Positions 16,938 to 25,672 of a stretch of 64,000 bases of DNA are shown here, one piece after another; the first letter of the stretch is position 1, and the number at the start of each line of letters is the position of its first letter. The stretch comes from an uncultured Adlercreutzia sp. (GTDB lineage: Bacteria; Actinomycetota; Coriobacteriia; Coriobacteriales; Eggerthellaceae): NCBI RefSeq assembly GCF_958431955.1, contig NZ_CAUASN010000006.1, positions 40,564-104,563 of the forward strand, read 5' to 3'. A program made the position numbers and the translations under genes. The notes beneath the pieces were generated by a model. That model saw nothing but the letters and a program-made list of their open reading frames with translations. It ran no database searches and was not told where the DNA came from.

Positions 16938-17798
16938 CTACACCGCCAGTGCTACAAGCTCGTGATCCTCGATACCGAAGGGGCGGGCGGATTCCAGGCG
17001 GCCGAGCGACGCCTCCAGCTCGGCGAAGACGGCGGCTTCGGGACTGCCGACATCCGCTCCCAGAGCGAGCTGCTGCGTCCCGTGCGCGTCGGCAGACCGC
17101 TCGGCCCACAGGGCGGCCTCGGAAAGCAAGTCCGCATCGTTGTGGGCGAACGCGGCCAAGGCCTCGATCATCTGGGGGTAGAGCACTGAGGTCTTCGAGC
17201 GACGGGCGCAGACGGCGAAGTCGTCCACCCAGGTGAGCATATGACCGCGCACGAACGATTCCTGGTCGCGCAGCGATTCAGCCAGCTTCTCCAGACGCCC
17301 CTCGCGCAGATAGTGCAGCGACTTCCCCGCCAAATGGGCCATAAAGGCGCACATCGTGGCAACGTGATCGTCGGGGATACGCATAAGACGCGCCAGCTGC
17401 AGGCCGTGGTCGCGGTAGATGCCGCGCACGACGACGGTGTTCTCCTGAAAGTCAGCTAGCTCGTGGGTAAGATAGGGCGACTCGATGGGCTGGCAGGGCA
17501 GCGCTGCCGGCCCGACGAACAGGCGCGTGTACTCGTCGCGAGCCGAATCGAGCAGCACCGACACGTCCACGCACTCGCGCAGATCGGTCAGAAAGCGGCC
17601 CAAGCCCTGCATCGAGGGATTGTCGCCGGTGAATTCCTCGACGGCATCCACCGTCTCGTCCGACAGCAGAACGGCGAGAACAGCCTCGTCGGGTGTGCCG
17701 CCCAGCAGCTTGTGAAACAGCGTGTACAGATACGTGCGGGACAGCAGCAGCGCTTCCAAGTCGATAGACTCACGGCGCAGGTTAGCAGCTTCGACCAT
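16938..17798 (-). CDS. TorD/DmsD family molybdoenzyme chaperone (2)
   Basis: A 286-residue TorD-type chaperone, paralogous to the one in operon 1: RTYLYTLFHKLLGGTP, YTRLFVGPAALP, IESPYLTHE and IPDDHVATMCAFMAHL line up with the first copy. It should bind the leader of the catalytic subunit of operon 2. An upstream in-frame TTG overlaps the AGGAGGGG sequence, so the ATG after that ribosome site is the better start. A hairpin lies between it and the ferredoxin gene, so it may be expressed below the structural genes. Confidence 0.9.
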   Translation of the reverse strand: MVEAANLRRESIDLEALLLSRTYLYTLFHKLLGGTPDEAVLAVLLSDETVDAVEEFTGDNPSMQGLGRFLTDLRECVDVSVLLDSARDEYTRLFVGPAALPCQPIESPYLTHELADFQENTVVVRGIYRDHGLQLARLMRIPDDHVATMCAFMAHLAGKSLHYLREGRLEKLAESLRDQESFVRGHMLTWVDDFAVCARRSKTSVLYPQMIEALAAFAHNDADLLSEAALWAERSADAHGTQQLALGADVGSPEAAVFAELEASLGRLESARPFGIEDHELVALAV

Positions 17799-17817
17799 AG
17801 TTCCCCTCCTCAAAAGA

Positions 17818-17839
17818 GGGCGGCCCGCACGGACCGCCC
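17818..17839 (-). terminator. Intra-operon hairpin before the torD-like gene
   Basis: GGGCGG(T)CCG and CGG(G)CCGCCC form a GC-rich stem on the minus strand, followed by TCTTTT. It sits between the ferredoxin and chaperone genes of operon 2, so it is likely a partial terminator that lowers chaperone expression. Confidence 0.65.
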
Positions 17840-17849
17840 CCGACTCGTC

Positions 17850-18425
17850 TTACAGCGTGACAGGCTCGAAGGCTTCCATCTGGGCGCCCCGGGTGGGCTC
17901 CCACAGGATGTTCGGGCTTGTGGCGGCCGCGGGCTCGGTGCAGGGCAGCTCGCTCACGGCATTCGGGTGCGCGGCACGCAGCTCGTCCATGTCGCCGAAT
18001 TCGATGGCGCGCATGGGGCAGCCCTCCACGCACACCGGATCGTGGCCAGCCTCGCGCAAGGCGCGGCAGGTGTCGCACTTCTGGACGATCTTGTCCTCCT
18101 CGATAAACTGCGGAGCACTGTAGGGGCAGCTGTTCACGCAGGTCTGGCAGCCGATGCACGCCTCGTCGTCGTGCTGGACGGTGCCGTCGTCATCCTTGTA
18201 CATGGCGCCGGTGGGACAGTTTGCCACGCAGGCCGGACTCTCGCAGTGGTTGCAGCTCACGTTCAAATGGAACATCGCCACATCCGGGTAGGTGCCGCAC
18301 TCGAAGCTATCGACTCGGCGCAGGCGGGGGCCGGCGACCTGAATGTCGCGGCGGTCCTTGCAGGCCACCTGGCAGGTGCGGCAACCGATGCAGCTGGACA
18401 GGTCAACATAGAATCCCAGGCTCAT
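17850..18425 (-). CDS. Four-cluster ferredoxin subunit, DmsB-like (2)
   Basis: A 191-residue paralogue of the operon 1 subunit, same length. Cysteine groups are CIGCRTCQVAC, CNHCESPACVANC, CIGCQTCVNSC and CDTCRAL with a later CVEGC, predicting four [4Fe-4S] clusters for electron delivery to the molybdenum subunit. Its start is 3 nt past the end of the catalytic gene. No membrane anchor gene accompanies this operon, so it may share the anchor of operon 1 or another encoded elsewhere. Confidence 0.93.
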   Translation of the reverse strand: MSLGFYVDLSSCIGCRTCQVACKDRRDIQVAGPRLRRVDSFECGTYPDVAMFHLNVSCNHCESPACVANCPTGAMYKDDDGTVQHDDEACIGCQTCVNSCPYSAPQFIEEDKIVQKCDTCRALREAGHDPVCVEGCPMRAIEFGDMDELRAAHPNAVSELPCTEPAAATSPNILWEPTRGAQMEAFEPVTL

Positions 18426-18428
18426 GAT

Positions 18429-21314
18429 TTACGCCTCCTCGTTCGTATCAGCGGGCACCACGTAGGCAGCCAGGCCGGGCTCGTCCACGCCGGCCGCCAG
18501 GAACGGGCCACGCTCGAAGTCTTCCACCAAAGGCTCGCCGTCGTACCTCTCGATCTCGATGAGCAAGCTGTTGTAGCCGTCCACCTGCGGGAAGTAGTTG
18601 GACTGCAAGCCATCGGAGAGCATCTGCTCGGAACCGCCCCGGTCGATGATGTGGTTCGGATCGGATTCGTCGAACACGGAGTGCACGCCGTGGGGAATGC
18701 CCACGGTGCCGGGCATCATGCCCTGCATGGGCTGGGCGATGCGCAGCATGCTGCCGAAGTCGTTGAAGCAGCGCACCGTGTCGCCCGCCTGGATGCCGCG
18801 CTCGGCCGCATCGTCGGCGTTCATGAACACCGGGTTGCGGAAGGCCTCCTGGGTCCACACCATGTTGTCGTAGCAGGTGTGGGCGCGGCGCATGTAGTGC
18901 GGTGTGTAAGCCTGCAGCGGATAGGCGCCCTTCTCCTTGGTCTCCCAGTTCGCGAAGGTCTCCTGGTAGCCGCGGCGCGGCACGAAGTAGTTCGCATAGG
19001 GCTTGATGGGCTCGTCGTTAAGACCGATGCGGTTCACGTTGTCGGCCTTGAACTGGCAGTAGATCTCCAACTTGCCGGAAACCGACGGGCGCGGCCAGGC
19101 GGTGTCGGCCACGACAACGGACTCGCCGTCAGGCCCGATGCCCAGTTTGTCGTCGCGGTAGCCCACGTAGTTGCGCTTGTCGCTGACCGAGCGCTCGACC
19201 ACGTAGCAGCCGTCGGCCATGAACTGGTCGAAACCGACCTTGCCCTCCTGGGTGGGGTAGCTCGCGTGGTACTTCTCGTTGTCGGCGTCGGTCCAGGTGA
19301 TGACCGGCTCCCACTTCGTGAGATCCTCGTTCAGCACGCGCATTCCCAGGAAGTAGCCGAGCCACTGGTCGTAGTTGCTCTTCGGGTAGGCGTCGTCCGG
19401 GTTGAAGCCCATACGCTCGATGATCTCGCGGAACACACGCTTCTCCTCGCGGGCCTCGTACAGCGGCTTGATGAGGGGCTTCCAGGCAAGCAGGGCGTCC
19501 TTGCGCTGCTTCTGGCCGTTGCCGTCGCCAAACGCACTCGGCCAGGACAGCTCGCCCCAGGCCTCGTCGTCGTTACCCTCCCAGTGGGTGCACACCGGCA
19601 GGATGATGTCGGCGAACTGGGCCGTAAGCGACAGCTTGATCTCGAAGGAGACCACGGTGTCGGCCGCGCGCATCACCTTGATGGCAGTGGGCAGGTTGCC
19701 GCGGGTCTGCATGAAGTTGGAGTTCGTGGAGATCAGGATACGTGGGTTCACCGGCATTTCGCGGGCCTCGTGGTAGGTGGGAGTATTGGCGCGCAGCTTC
19801 GTGGGGTCGCCCACCACGTCGCTGGAGCCCAAGTCATAGGGACCTTCCGTGGAGGACAGGTACGTGCCCTCGTCAAGCGAGCTCCACCAGGAATTGCCTT
19901 CGATGTTGCGGTTCGGGCCGGTGGCAGCAGGCGATCCCACCAGATTGTCCACATAGCCCCAGTCACCGCCGGCGTGCTGGATGAGGCGATAGCCCGAGTC
20001 GCCGGCGTCCCAGGTGTAAATGGCCGCCGAGCCTTGGCCCGACTTGCCGAAGTGGCCGCCCAGGGCTGACACGGTCATAAAGGCCTGGGAGAGATTCTCG
20101 GCGCCCAGGTAACGGGACGCGGCGTAGCTGTGCAGGAACATCACGGCGTTGTTCTTCCCCGCCATCTCGGCATACCAGGTGATGTCCTCCACCGGCGTGC
20201 CGCAGATCTCGGTGGCCCATTCCGGCGTCTTGGGAGTATCATCGTAGGCCCCCAGCAGGTAATCGCGGAAGTTCTCATCGGTGGTCGCATCGGCGGGCAT
20301 CGTCTCGGGCGTGAAGCCCACCGTGCGCTCGTTCACGAAATCCCAGTCGATGATGTCGCCGCGCTCCTCGTCCAGGCGCACCATCTCGTAGGCGACGGCC
20401 AGCAGAAACGCCGTATCGGTACCGGGACGCACGCGAATCCAGCGAGCGTCCATAGCCGCGGCCGTGGCGTTGTAGTCGGGTCCCACGAACACGAAGTCAA
20501 CGCCGGCCTTCTGGGCGTTCTTCAGCCAATACATGGAAGAGTGCTGGGCCCAGGCGGGGTTACAGCCGTAGAGCACGATGGTGTCGGCGTTGGGCAGGTC
20601 GTATTTGTCGGGCGCCATCATGATGTCGGGATGGTCGCCATGGGAGTACATGCCCAGGGCCTCGGTTTGGAAGGCCCAGCAGCCGAAGGACTCGCATTCG
20701 GTGTTGTACACCGCGCCGCCGATGACGGGGAACATCGCCGAGCCGGGAGCCCAGCGCCAGGCATTGCAGATGACGGCGTCCTGGCCGTACTCGGCGTAGA
20801 CGCGCTTCAGCTCGTCGGTCACATAGGTCAGCGCCTCGTCCCAGCTGATGCGCTCCCACTCGTCCTTGCCGCGCAGCTCGCCGTGAGCGGCCTCGCCGCC
20901 ACCGGGCTGCCAGCTCTTGCGCTTCATGGGGTACTTGATGCGATCGGCGTTGTACACCTGCTGGCGCAGCGAGCGCCCGCGCAGGCAGCCGCGCTGCTGG
21001 GGGCAGTCGAAGCTGTCGGCATGAGAGTCGTCGGTCTTCTGGCGAACGACCACGCCGTCGACCACATATCCCATGTTCAGGCACATCTGGTTGCAGTTCT
21101 GGTGGCAGTGGATGGGCATCCACTCGCCCTTGCCCTCGATGATGACCGCATCGCTCGCCACCTGATGGGTCGCCGCGCCTGTCCCGGTGTCGGCCATCTC
21201 CTGCCCGGCTTTGGGGGCGCACCCCGCCACACCGGCAGCAGCCGTCGCGGCCGCGGCCGCAGCGGATACCTTCAAGAAATCGCGACGCTTCAAGCTCTTA
21301 TCCAGTAGAGACAT
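18429..21314 (-). CDS. Tat-exported molybdopterin oxidoreductase, DMSO reductase family (2)
   Basis: A 961-residue catalytic subunit with a twin-arginine signal (KRRDFLKV) and lipobox-like VAGC. Cysteines 70, 74, 78 and 110 (CHQNCNQMC, then GCLRGRS) can hold an N-terminal [4Fe-4S] cluster. WIRVRPGTDTAFLLA and the C-terminal DTVRCFNDFG match the molybdopterin domains. The region where a molybdenum ligand is expected reads FGCWAFQTEALG, unlike operon 1, which suggests a different substrate. Three start codons crowd after AAGAGGAGG; the third is chosen on spacing (9 nt). A LysR gene is divergent from it. Confidence 0.92.
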   Translation of the reverse strand: MSLLDKSLKRRDFLKVSAAAAAATAAAGVAGCAPKAGQEMADTGTGAATHQVASDAVIIEGKGEWMPIHCHQNCNQMCLNMGYVVDGVVVRQKTDDSHADSFDCPQQRGCLRGRSLRQQVYNADRIKYPMKRKSWQPGGGEAAHGELRGKDEWERISWDEALTYVTDELKRVYAEYGQDAVICNAWRWAPGSAMFPVIGGAVYNTECESFGCWAFQTEALGMYSHGDHPDIMMAPDKYDLPNADTIVLYGCNPAWAQHSSMYWLKNAQKAGVDFVFVGPDYNATAAAMDARWIRVRPGTDTAFLLAVAYEMVRLDEERGDIIDWDFVNERTVGFTPETMPADATTDENFRDYLLGAYDDTPKTPEWATEICGTPVEDITWYAEMAGKNNAVMFLHSYAASRYLGAENLSQAFMTVSALGGHFGKSGQGSAAIYTWDAGDSGYRLIQHAGGDWGYVDNLVGSPAATGPNRNIEGNSWWSSLDEGTYLSSTEGPYDLGSSDVVGDPTKLRANTPTYHEAREMPVNPRILISTNSNFMQTRGNLPTAIKVMRAADTVVSFEIKLSLTAQFADIILPVCTHWEGNDDEAWGELSWPSAFGDGNGQKQRKDALLAWKPLIKPLYEAREEKRVFREIIERMGFNPDDAYPKSNYDQWLGYFLGMRVLNEDLTKWEPVITWTDADNEKYHASYPTQEGKVGFDQFMADGCYVVERSVSDKRNYVGYRDDKLGIGPDGESVVVADTAWPRPSVSGKLEIYCQFKADNVNRIGLNDEPIKPYANYFVPRRGYQETFANWETKEKGAYPLQAYTPHYMRRAHTCYDNMVWTQEAFRNPVFMNADDAAERGIQAGDTVRCFNDFGSMLRIAQPMQGMMPGTVGIPHGVHSVFDESDPNHIIDRGGSEQMLSDGLQSNYFPQVDGYNSLLIEIERYDGEPLVEDFERGPFLAAGVDEPGLAAYVVPADTNEEA

Positions 21315-21510
21315 GAACATCACCCTCCTCTTGATTCTCCTTGTCTTCTCCTGACAAGTTGCATCATAGAGAGGGCGTCCCTTCCATAGGTAATGCCTAT
21401 ATTGTAATATTGCATATGCTTGAAAAGCATGGGGAGCACCAGTGCTGCCCGGCGGCGCACGCGTCTAGACCGCCACGTCGCCGAGGCGACCAGAGGGGGA
21501 AGAGGGGGCT
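21315..21510. promoter_or_regulatory. Divergent control region with a LysR-type box
   Basis: ATAGG-TAATG-CCTAT at 21386-21400 is a perfect dyad containing the T-N11-A signature of LysR-type binding sites. A second dyad, ATGCTT-N3-AAGCAT, lies at 21416-21430. They sit between the LysR gene and molybdoenzyme operon 2, the usual place for such a regulator to act. Confidence 0.65.
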
Positions 21511-22401
21511 ATGGAGCTGAGAACACTTCGCTATTTCGTCACGGTCATCCGCGAGGGCTCTATCACGGCGGCGGCTAAATCGCTTCACGTGACCCAGCCG
21601 ACGCTTTCGCGCCAGTTGGCCGCCTTAGAAGACGAGCTGGGCCACATTCTTTACCAGCGTAACCGTCAGGGCATCGAGCTGACCGAGCAGGGCGTCATTC
21701 TGCGCCGCTACGCCGAGTCCATTCTCGCCTTGGCCGATAAGGCCGAGGAGGAAATCGCCCTGCCCACCCATTCCATTGCCGGCAAGGTGCACATCGCCGC
21801 CGGAGAAACCCAGGCTATGGAGCTCCTCGCCGAGGCCATGCGCCGCACCCAGACCGAATACCCCGGCATCTCCTTCGAGCTGTACAGCGGCACCTCCGCC
21901 GACCTCATGGACAACTTCGTCCGCGGCTTCTACGATTTCTTCTTAGAATGCGAGCTGCGCAGCCATGTGGACATGCACACGATGAGGCTGCCGCACCTGG
22001 ATGTATGGGGCCTGCTCGTACGCCGCGACGACCCGCTGGCCGGCTTGGCCGCCATCACGGCGGCCGACTTAGTGGGACATCCGCTCATCAGCTCGCGTCA
22101 GGGCGTGAAGGTGGGCGTGCTTGGCCAGTGGCTGGGCGATCTGGCCGAGAAGATGGACGTGCGCGCCACGTACAACCTGCCCCTGAACGCAAAGTTCCTC
22201 GTGCGCCAGGGTCTGGGGGCGGCCTTCACCTATCGCGGGCTCTTCGAGGCCAACGAGATGAGCGACCTTGCCTTCGTGCCGCTTTCCCCCGCGCTCGAAT
22301 CGACCCAAGGCATCGTGTGGCGCAAGACCCTCCCGACACGCCAGGCTCAGGCCTTCCTCGACAAGCTGCGGGAAGTTTGCGCGGAGGCGCCAGCTGCGTA
22401 G
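21511..22401 (+). CDS. LysR family transcriptional regulator
   Basis: A 296-residue regulator with the N-terminal winged helix characteristic of the family (MELRTLRYFVTVIREGSIT, AAAKSLHVTQPTLSRQLAAL) and a two-lobed effector domain starting near residue 90 (KVHIAAGETQAMELLAEAMR). It is divergent from the molybdoenzyme operon 2, with a T-N11-A dyad between them, so it likely controls that operon in response to the substrate. A strong hairpin follows the stop codon. Confidence 0.93.
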   Translation: MELRTLRYFVTVIREGSITAAAKSLHVTQPTLSRQLAALEDELGHILYQRNRQGIELTEQGVILRRYAESILALADKAEEEIALPTHSIAGKVHIAAGETQAMELLAEAMRRTQTEYPGISFELYSGTSADLMDNFVRGFYDFFLECELRSHVDMHTMRLPHLDVWGLLVRRDDPLAGLAAITAADLVGHPLISSRQGVKVGVLGQWLGDLAEKMDVRATYNLPLNAKFLVRQGLGAAFTYRGLFEANEMSDLAFVPLSPALESTQGIVWRKTLPTRQAQAFLDKLREVCAEAPAA

Positions 22402-22435
22402 GATAGCGCCCTGCGCGAAAACCCGACCGCGACGG

Positions 22436-22480
22436 CCGAGGCCCCGAACCTTTCCCCAGGGGGAGGGTTCGGGGCCTCGG
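22436..22480. terminator. Hairpin between convergent lysR and flavoprotein genes
   Basis: A perfect 15-bp stem (CCGAGGCCCCGAACC / GGTTCGGGGCCTCGG) with a 15-nt loop that itself contains CCCC/GGGG. It lies between two convergent genes and is probably a bidirectional terminator, although neither side has a long T-tract. Confidence 0.7.
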
Positions 22481-22526
22481 TCTGAGAGCGGACGCTTGGT
22501 TCGCTCGCGATTTTGCTGCGGAGGCG

Positions 22527-24032
22527 CTACGCCACGACGCGGGAGGCGACGACCTCGCCGACGTTCTTGCCGAACACCTCGATGTCGCACACGGCGTTGC
22601 CGCCGATGCGGTTGTTGCCGTGGATGCCGCCCGTCACCTCACCGGCCGCGTACAGGCCCGGAATGGCGTTGCCGTCGGCATCGAGCGCCTCATTGTTCAC
22701 GTTGATCTTGATGCCGCCCATCTCGTGGTGAATGCCCGGCGCCACCTTGATGGCGTACATGGGGCCGTCGGCGAACACGATGCAGCCCTGAGTGCGCCCG
22801 AACTCGTCGGCCGCGCCGCCGGCCACGGCATCGTAGGCGGCCACGGTGGCCTCGAGGGCCGCCGCATCCACCCCGATGGCCTCGGCCAGCGCCGCCACGG
22901 AATCGGCCTTAGTCACGAGCCCCTGCTTCTCCAGCTTCGCCACGGACTTGTTCGCGTCGTAGACCTGCTGGTCGAACACGCACCACACGTCCCCGTTCGG
23001 CTGGGCCAGCTCGGCGGCCGACACCTTGTCGCGGGTGGACATCTCGTCGAAGAAGCGCTTGCCCTCGGCGTTCACGAGGATGGCGCCCGAGCCGCGGATG
23101 CCCTCGGCCACGAGCGAGTGGGTGGTCTGCTCCACCGTCGGGTGAATCTGGATCTGGTCCATCTGCACGAGCTCGGCACCCACGTCCTCGGCGAGCCGGT
23201 AGCCGTCGCCGGTGGCGCCGGGCTGATTCGTGCTCACGAAGTCCTTGAGATCGGGACGGTACTGGGCGATCATCTCGGGGTTCGAGCCCAAACCGCCCGC
23301 CGCCAGGATGACGGCCTTAGCGTTGTAGACGGTCGGCGTGTTGTTGTCGTCGGCCACCACGCCCACCACAGCACCGTCGTTCGTCACCAGCTCGGTGACC
23401 TCGCACAGGTTGCGGATGGGAATGCCGCGCTCCTCGGCCGCGGCCACAAGACCGGGCACGAGCGTGGCACCCACGGCCGAGCCGTCGGTAGGACGGTGGC
23501 AGCGCTTCACGGACATGCCGCCGGTCTGCCCGATGTTGTCGAGCGTGATACCCAGGCCGTCCAGCCAGTCGATGGCCTCGGCGGAGTTCTCGCACATGAA
23601 GGTGACGAGCTCCTCGTCGCCGGTGTTGTGGCCGCCGTCGAGCGTCTCCTGGATGAACAGGTCGGTGCTGTCGTCGATGCCCTGCTCCTTCTGGAACTTG
23701 GTCTCCGAGGCGTTCATGCCGCTCGAGGAGTAGTTGGTGTTGCCGCCGTTCACGCCCATCTTCTCGAGCACGACGACGTTTTCCACGCCCGCGTCGTGGG
23801 CCGCGATGGCCGCGGACAATCCCGCGCCGCCGGCGCCCACGATGACCACGTCGTAGTCGTTGTTCTCCACCGTATCCTGATCGGCAGGGGTGCCGATGTC
23901 CTTCGGCGCGCAGCCGGCCAGCCCCAACGCGCCCAAAGCGCCCGCGGCGGCCAAGAACCCGCGGCGCGTCAGGCGCGGGGCCTCGTCGACGACAGGTGCC
24001 CAAGACGGCGAAATCTTCTGGTTACCAGCCAT
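22527..24032 (-). CDS. Tat-exported fumarate-reductase-like flavoprotein
   Basis: A 501-residue exported flavoprotein with a twin-arginine signal at residues 22-27 (LTRRGFLA) and lipobox LAGC (38-41). FAD-binding GAGGAG is at 66-71. It retains all signatures of soluble fumarate reductases: IHPT, EGIRGSGAILVN (proton-donor Arg region), GIHHEMGG and GNNRIGGNA. Fumarate or a close analogue such as urocanate or an acrylate is therefore a plausible acceptor. It has no haem domain, unlike Shewanella FccA. An aldo/keto reductase gene lies 196 nt upstream on the same strand. Confidence 0.9.
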   Translation of the reverse strand: MAGNQKISPSWAPVVDEAPRLTRRGFLAAAGALGALGLAGCAPKDIGTPADQDTVENNDYDVVIVGAGGAGLSAAIAAHDAGVENVVVLEKMGVNGGNTNYSSSGMNASETKFQKEQGIDDSTDLFIQETLDGGHNTGDEELVTFMCENSAEAIDWLDGLGITLDNIGQTGGMSVKRCHRPTDGSAVGATLVPGLVAAAEERGIPIRNLCEVTELVTNDGAVVGVVADDNNTPTVYNAKAVILAAGGLGSNPEMIAQYRPDLKDFVSTNQPGATGDGYRLAEDVGAELVQMDQIQIHPTVEQTTHSLVAEGIRGSGAILVNAEGKRFFDEMSTRDKVSAAELAQPNGDVWCVFDQQVYDANKSVAKLEKQGLVTKADSVAALAEAIGVDAAALEATVAAYDAVAGGAADEFGRTQGCIVFADGPMYAIKVAPGIHHEMGGIKINVNNEALDADGNAIPGLYAAGEVTGGIHGNNRIGGNAVCDIEVFGKNVGEVVASRVVA

Positions 24033-24070
24033 GGTGGTTCCTTTCTCGCATACACGTTGTCACGCGCATC

Positions 24071-24090
24071 GGGGTCTCGTGCGAGACCCC
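24071..24090. promoter_or_regulatory. Hairpin in the leader of the fumarate-reductase-like gene
   Basis: GGGGTCTC-GTGC-GAGACCCC, an 8-bp perfect stem with a 4-nt loop, about 40 nt before the start codon on the minus strand. T-rich sequence (TTTGTCT) follows it only on the plus strand. It may be a leader structure or a block to antisense transcription. Confidence 0.4.
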
Positions 24091-24228
24091 TTTGTCTGGA
24101 ACCACTGTACTGATAGGAAACCCCTGATAGATGACGCTTTCACCGATTGTTTCGGCTATGCGGGGCAGCCGTCACCTTCCCATAGGCAATGACGCGAATT
24201 CGTCACCGGAAGGTAAGCGGGCGCGCAC

Positions 24229-25374
24229 CTAGCAGCCGAAGAGATCCTCGGCTTCTCCCATGCGCTCCACGATGGGCACGCCGAAGGGGCAGCGGGGCTC
24301 GCACTGGCCGCAGGCGATGCAAGCCCCGGCGGTGACGTCCATGGCCTCGTAGTGCGCCTGCACCGAGGAGGGCACCTCGTCGGCCATCGTCGCCAAATCG
24401 GCGAACTTGTTCGCCAGCGCGATGTTGATGCCCACGGCGCACGGGGCGCAGTGACCGCAGTAGGTGCACTGGCCCATATAGGCGTGCTTGGGGGCGCCGG
24501 CCAGCACGCTGGCGTAGTCGCGCTCGGCCGCCGCGGCGTCCTCGTAGCCCAGGGCCTCGTCCAGCTGCTCCACCGTCTCCACGCCCACCATGACGCTGGC
24601 CACGGCCGGGCGCGTGAGCGCGTAGTGGATGCACTGCACGGGCGTGAGCGCCACGCCGAAGGGCGACGCATCGGCCGCAAGCAGCCGTCCGCCCGCATAG
24701 CCCTTCATCACGGTAATGGCCGTGCCGGCCGCCTCGGCCCGGGCGTACAGGCGAGCACGCGCAGGCTCGATGCCGTCGCCCGCCACGTCCTCGTAGTCGC
24801 CGAACAGGTCGTCCAAGTTCTCCGAGGCGGGCATCATGTCGAAGGCCGGGTTCAGCGAGAACATGATGACCTCGATCTCAGGCTCGTCCACCGCCAGCAG
24901 CGCCACCTCGGGGTTGTGGGTGGAAAGGCCGATGTGGCGAATGCGGCCCGCGGACAGCAGCTCGCGCATGTAGCCGATGAAGTCGCCGGCCATGATGGAA
25001 CGGAACTCGTCGCAGCTGTCAACGTAGTGGATCATGCCGATTTCCACGTGATCGGTGCGCAGGCGCGCGAGCAGATCTTCGAAGGCGGGGCGCACCTGGG
25101 CCAGGTCGCGGGTGCGCACGTACTGGCCGTCCTGCCAGGTGCTGCCCACGTGCCCCTGGATGATCCACTGGTCGCGCGTGGGCTCAAGCGCCTCGCCCAA
25201 CGCCGAGCGCACCGCCGGGTCGCTCATCCAGCAGTCCACGATGTTCACGCCCGCCGCCGCGCCCCGGGCGGCCATGGCGTTCACCTCGGCCTGCTCCATC
25301 TTGCCAATCCACTCGGCCCCGAACCCGATGACGCTCGCCTGCAGACCCGTGCGGCCCAGGTCGCGGTACTCCAT
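24229..25374 (-). CDS. Aldo/keto reductase with C-terminal ferredoxin-type motifs
   Basis: A 381-residue protein. The N-terminal TIM-barrel aldo/keto reductase part begins MEYRDLGRTGLQASVIGFG and contains GRIRHIGLSTHN and a late VMVGVETVEQLDEAL cofactor-side motif. The C-terminal extension carries CTYCGHCAPC and CIACGQCEPRCPFGVPI, enough cysteines for two [4Fe-4S] clusters. Such fused enzymes are common in anaerobes; the substrate is unknown. The start is chosen at the ATG after GGAGAGGAGCACCC. The 298-nt gap upstream, shared with the divergent adenine deaminase gene, shows nothing else. Confidence 0.88.
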   Translation of the reverse strand: MEYRDLGRTGLQASVIGFGAEWIGKMEQAEVNAMAARGAAAGVNIVDCWMSDPAVRSALGEALEPTRDQWIIQGHVGSTWQDGQYVRTRDLAQVRPAFEDLLARLRTDHVEIGMIHYVDSCDEFRSIMAGDFIGYMRELLSAGRIRHIGLSTHNPEVALLAVDEPEIEVIMFSLNPAFDMMPASENLDDLFGDYEDVAGDGIEPARARLYARAEAAGTAITVMKGYAGGRLLAADASPFGVALTPVQCIHYALTRPAVASVMVGVETVEQLDEALGYEDAAAAERDYASVLAGAPKHAYMGQCTYCGHCAPCAVGINIALANKFADLATMADEVPSSVQAHYEAMDVTAGACIACGQCEPRCPFGVPIVERMGEAEDLFGC

Positions 25375-25672
25375 GGGTGCTCCTCTCCCGGCGGCCACGC
25401 CGCCCGCTCTTTCTCTCGGCCGACGGCACGCCCCCGCCCCGCCTTCCGCTCTCTCGTTGCACTCATTCAACCACTTGGAGTGTACTTCAGGTCAACGGGG
25501 CCGTGAAGCCCTTCTGCTTTATCGGCCGTGCGCGCGGCCCGGCGGCGAGGCCGGGCGTACACTGGCGTCATCGGACGAAAGCGGGCCCGGCGCCCCTCGC
25601 GGCGCGTAGTTCCCGGCCCCAGCACCGTAGGGGCTCGACCGCACAGCCCGCCCGAGCGCTGAAGGAGGCGCC

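Noticed and set aside
17463..20069. 868-codon plus-strand frame over molybdoenzyme operon 2
   Set aside because: Antisense to three well-recognised genes (TorD, ferredoxin, catalytic subunit); no domain similarity.
24229..25470. Longer form of the aldo/keto reductase starting 32 codons upstream
   Set aside because: The extension is Arg/Gly/Ala-rich without family similarity, whereas the internal ATG has a GGAGAGGAG ribosome site and gives the standard N-terminus.
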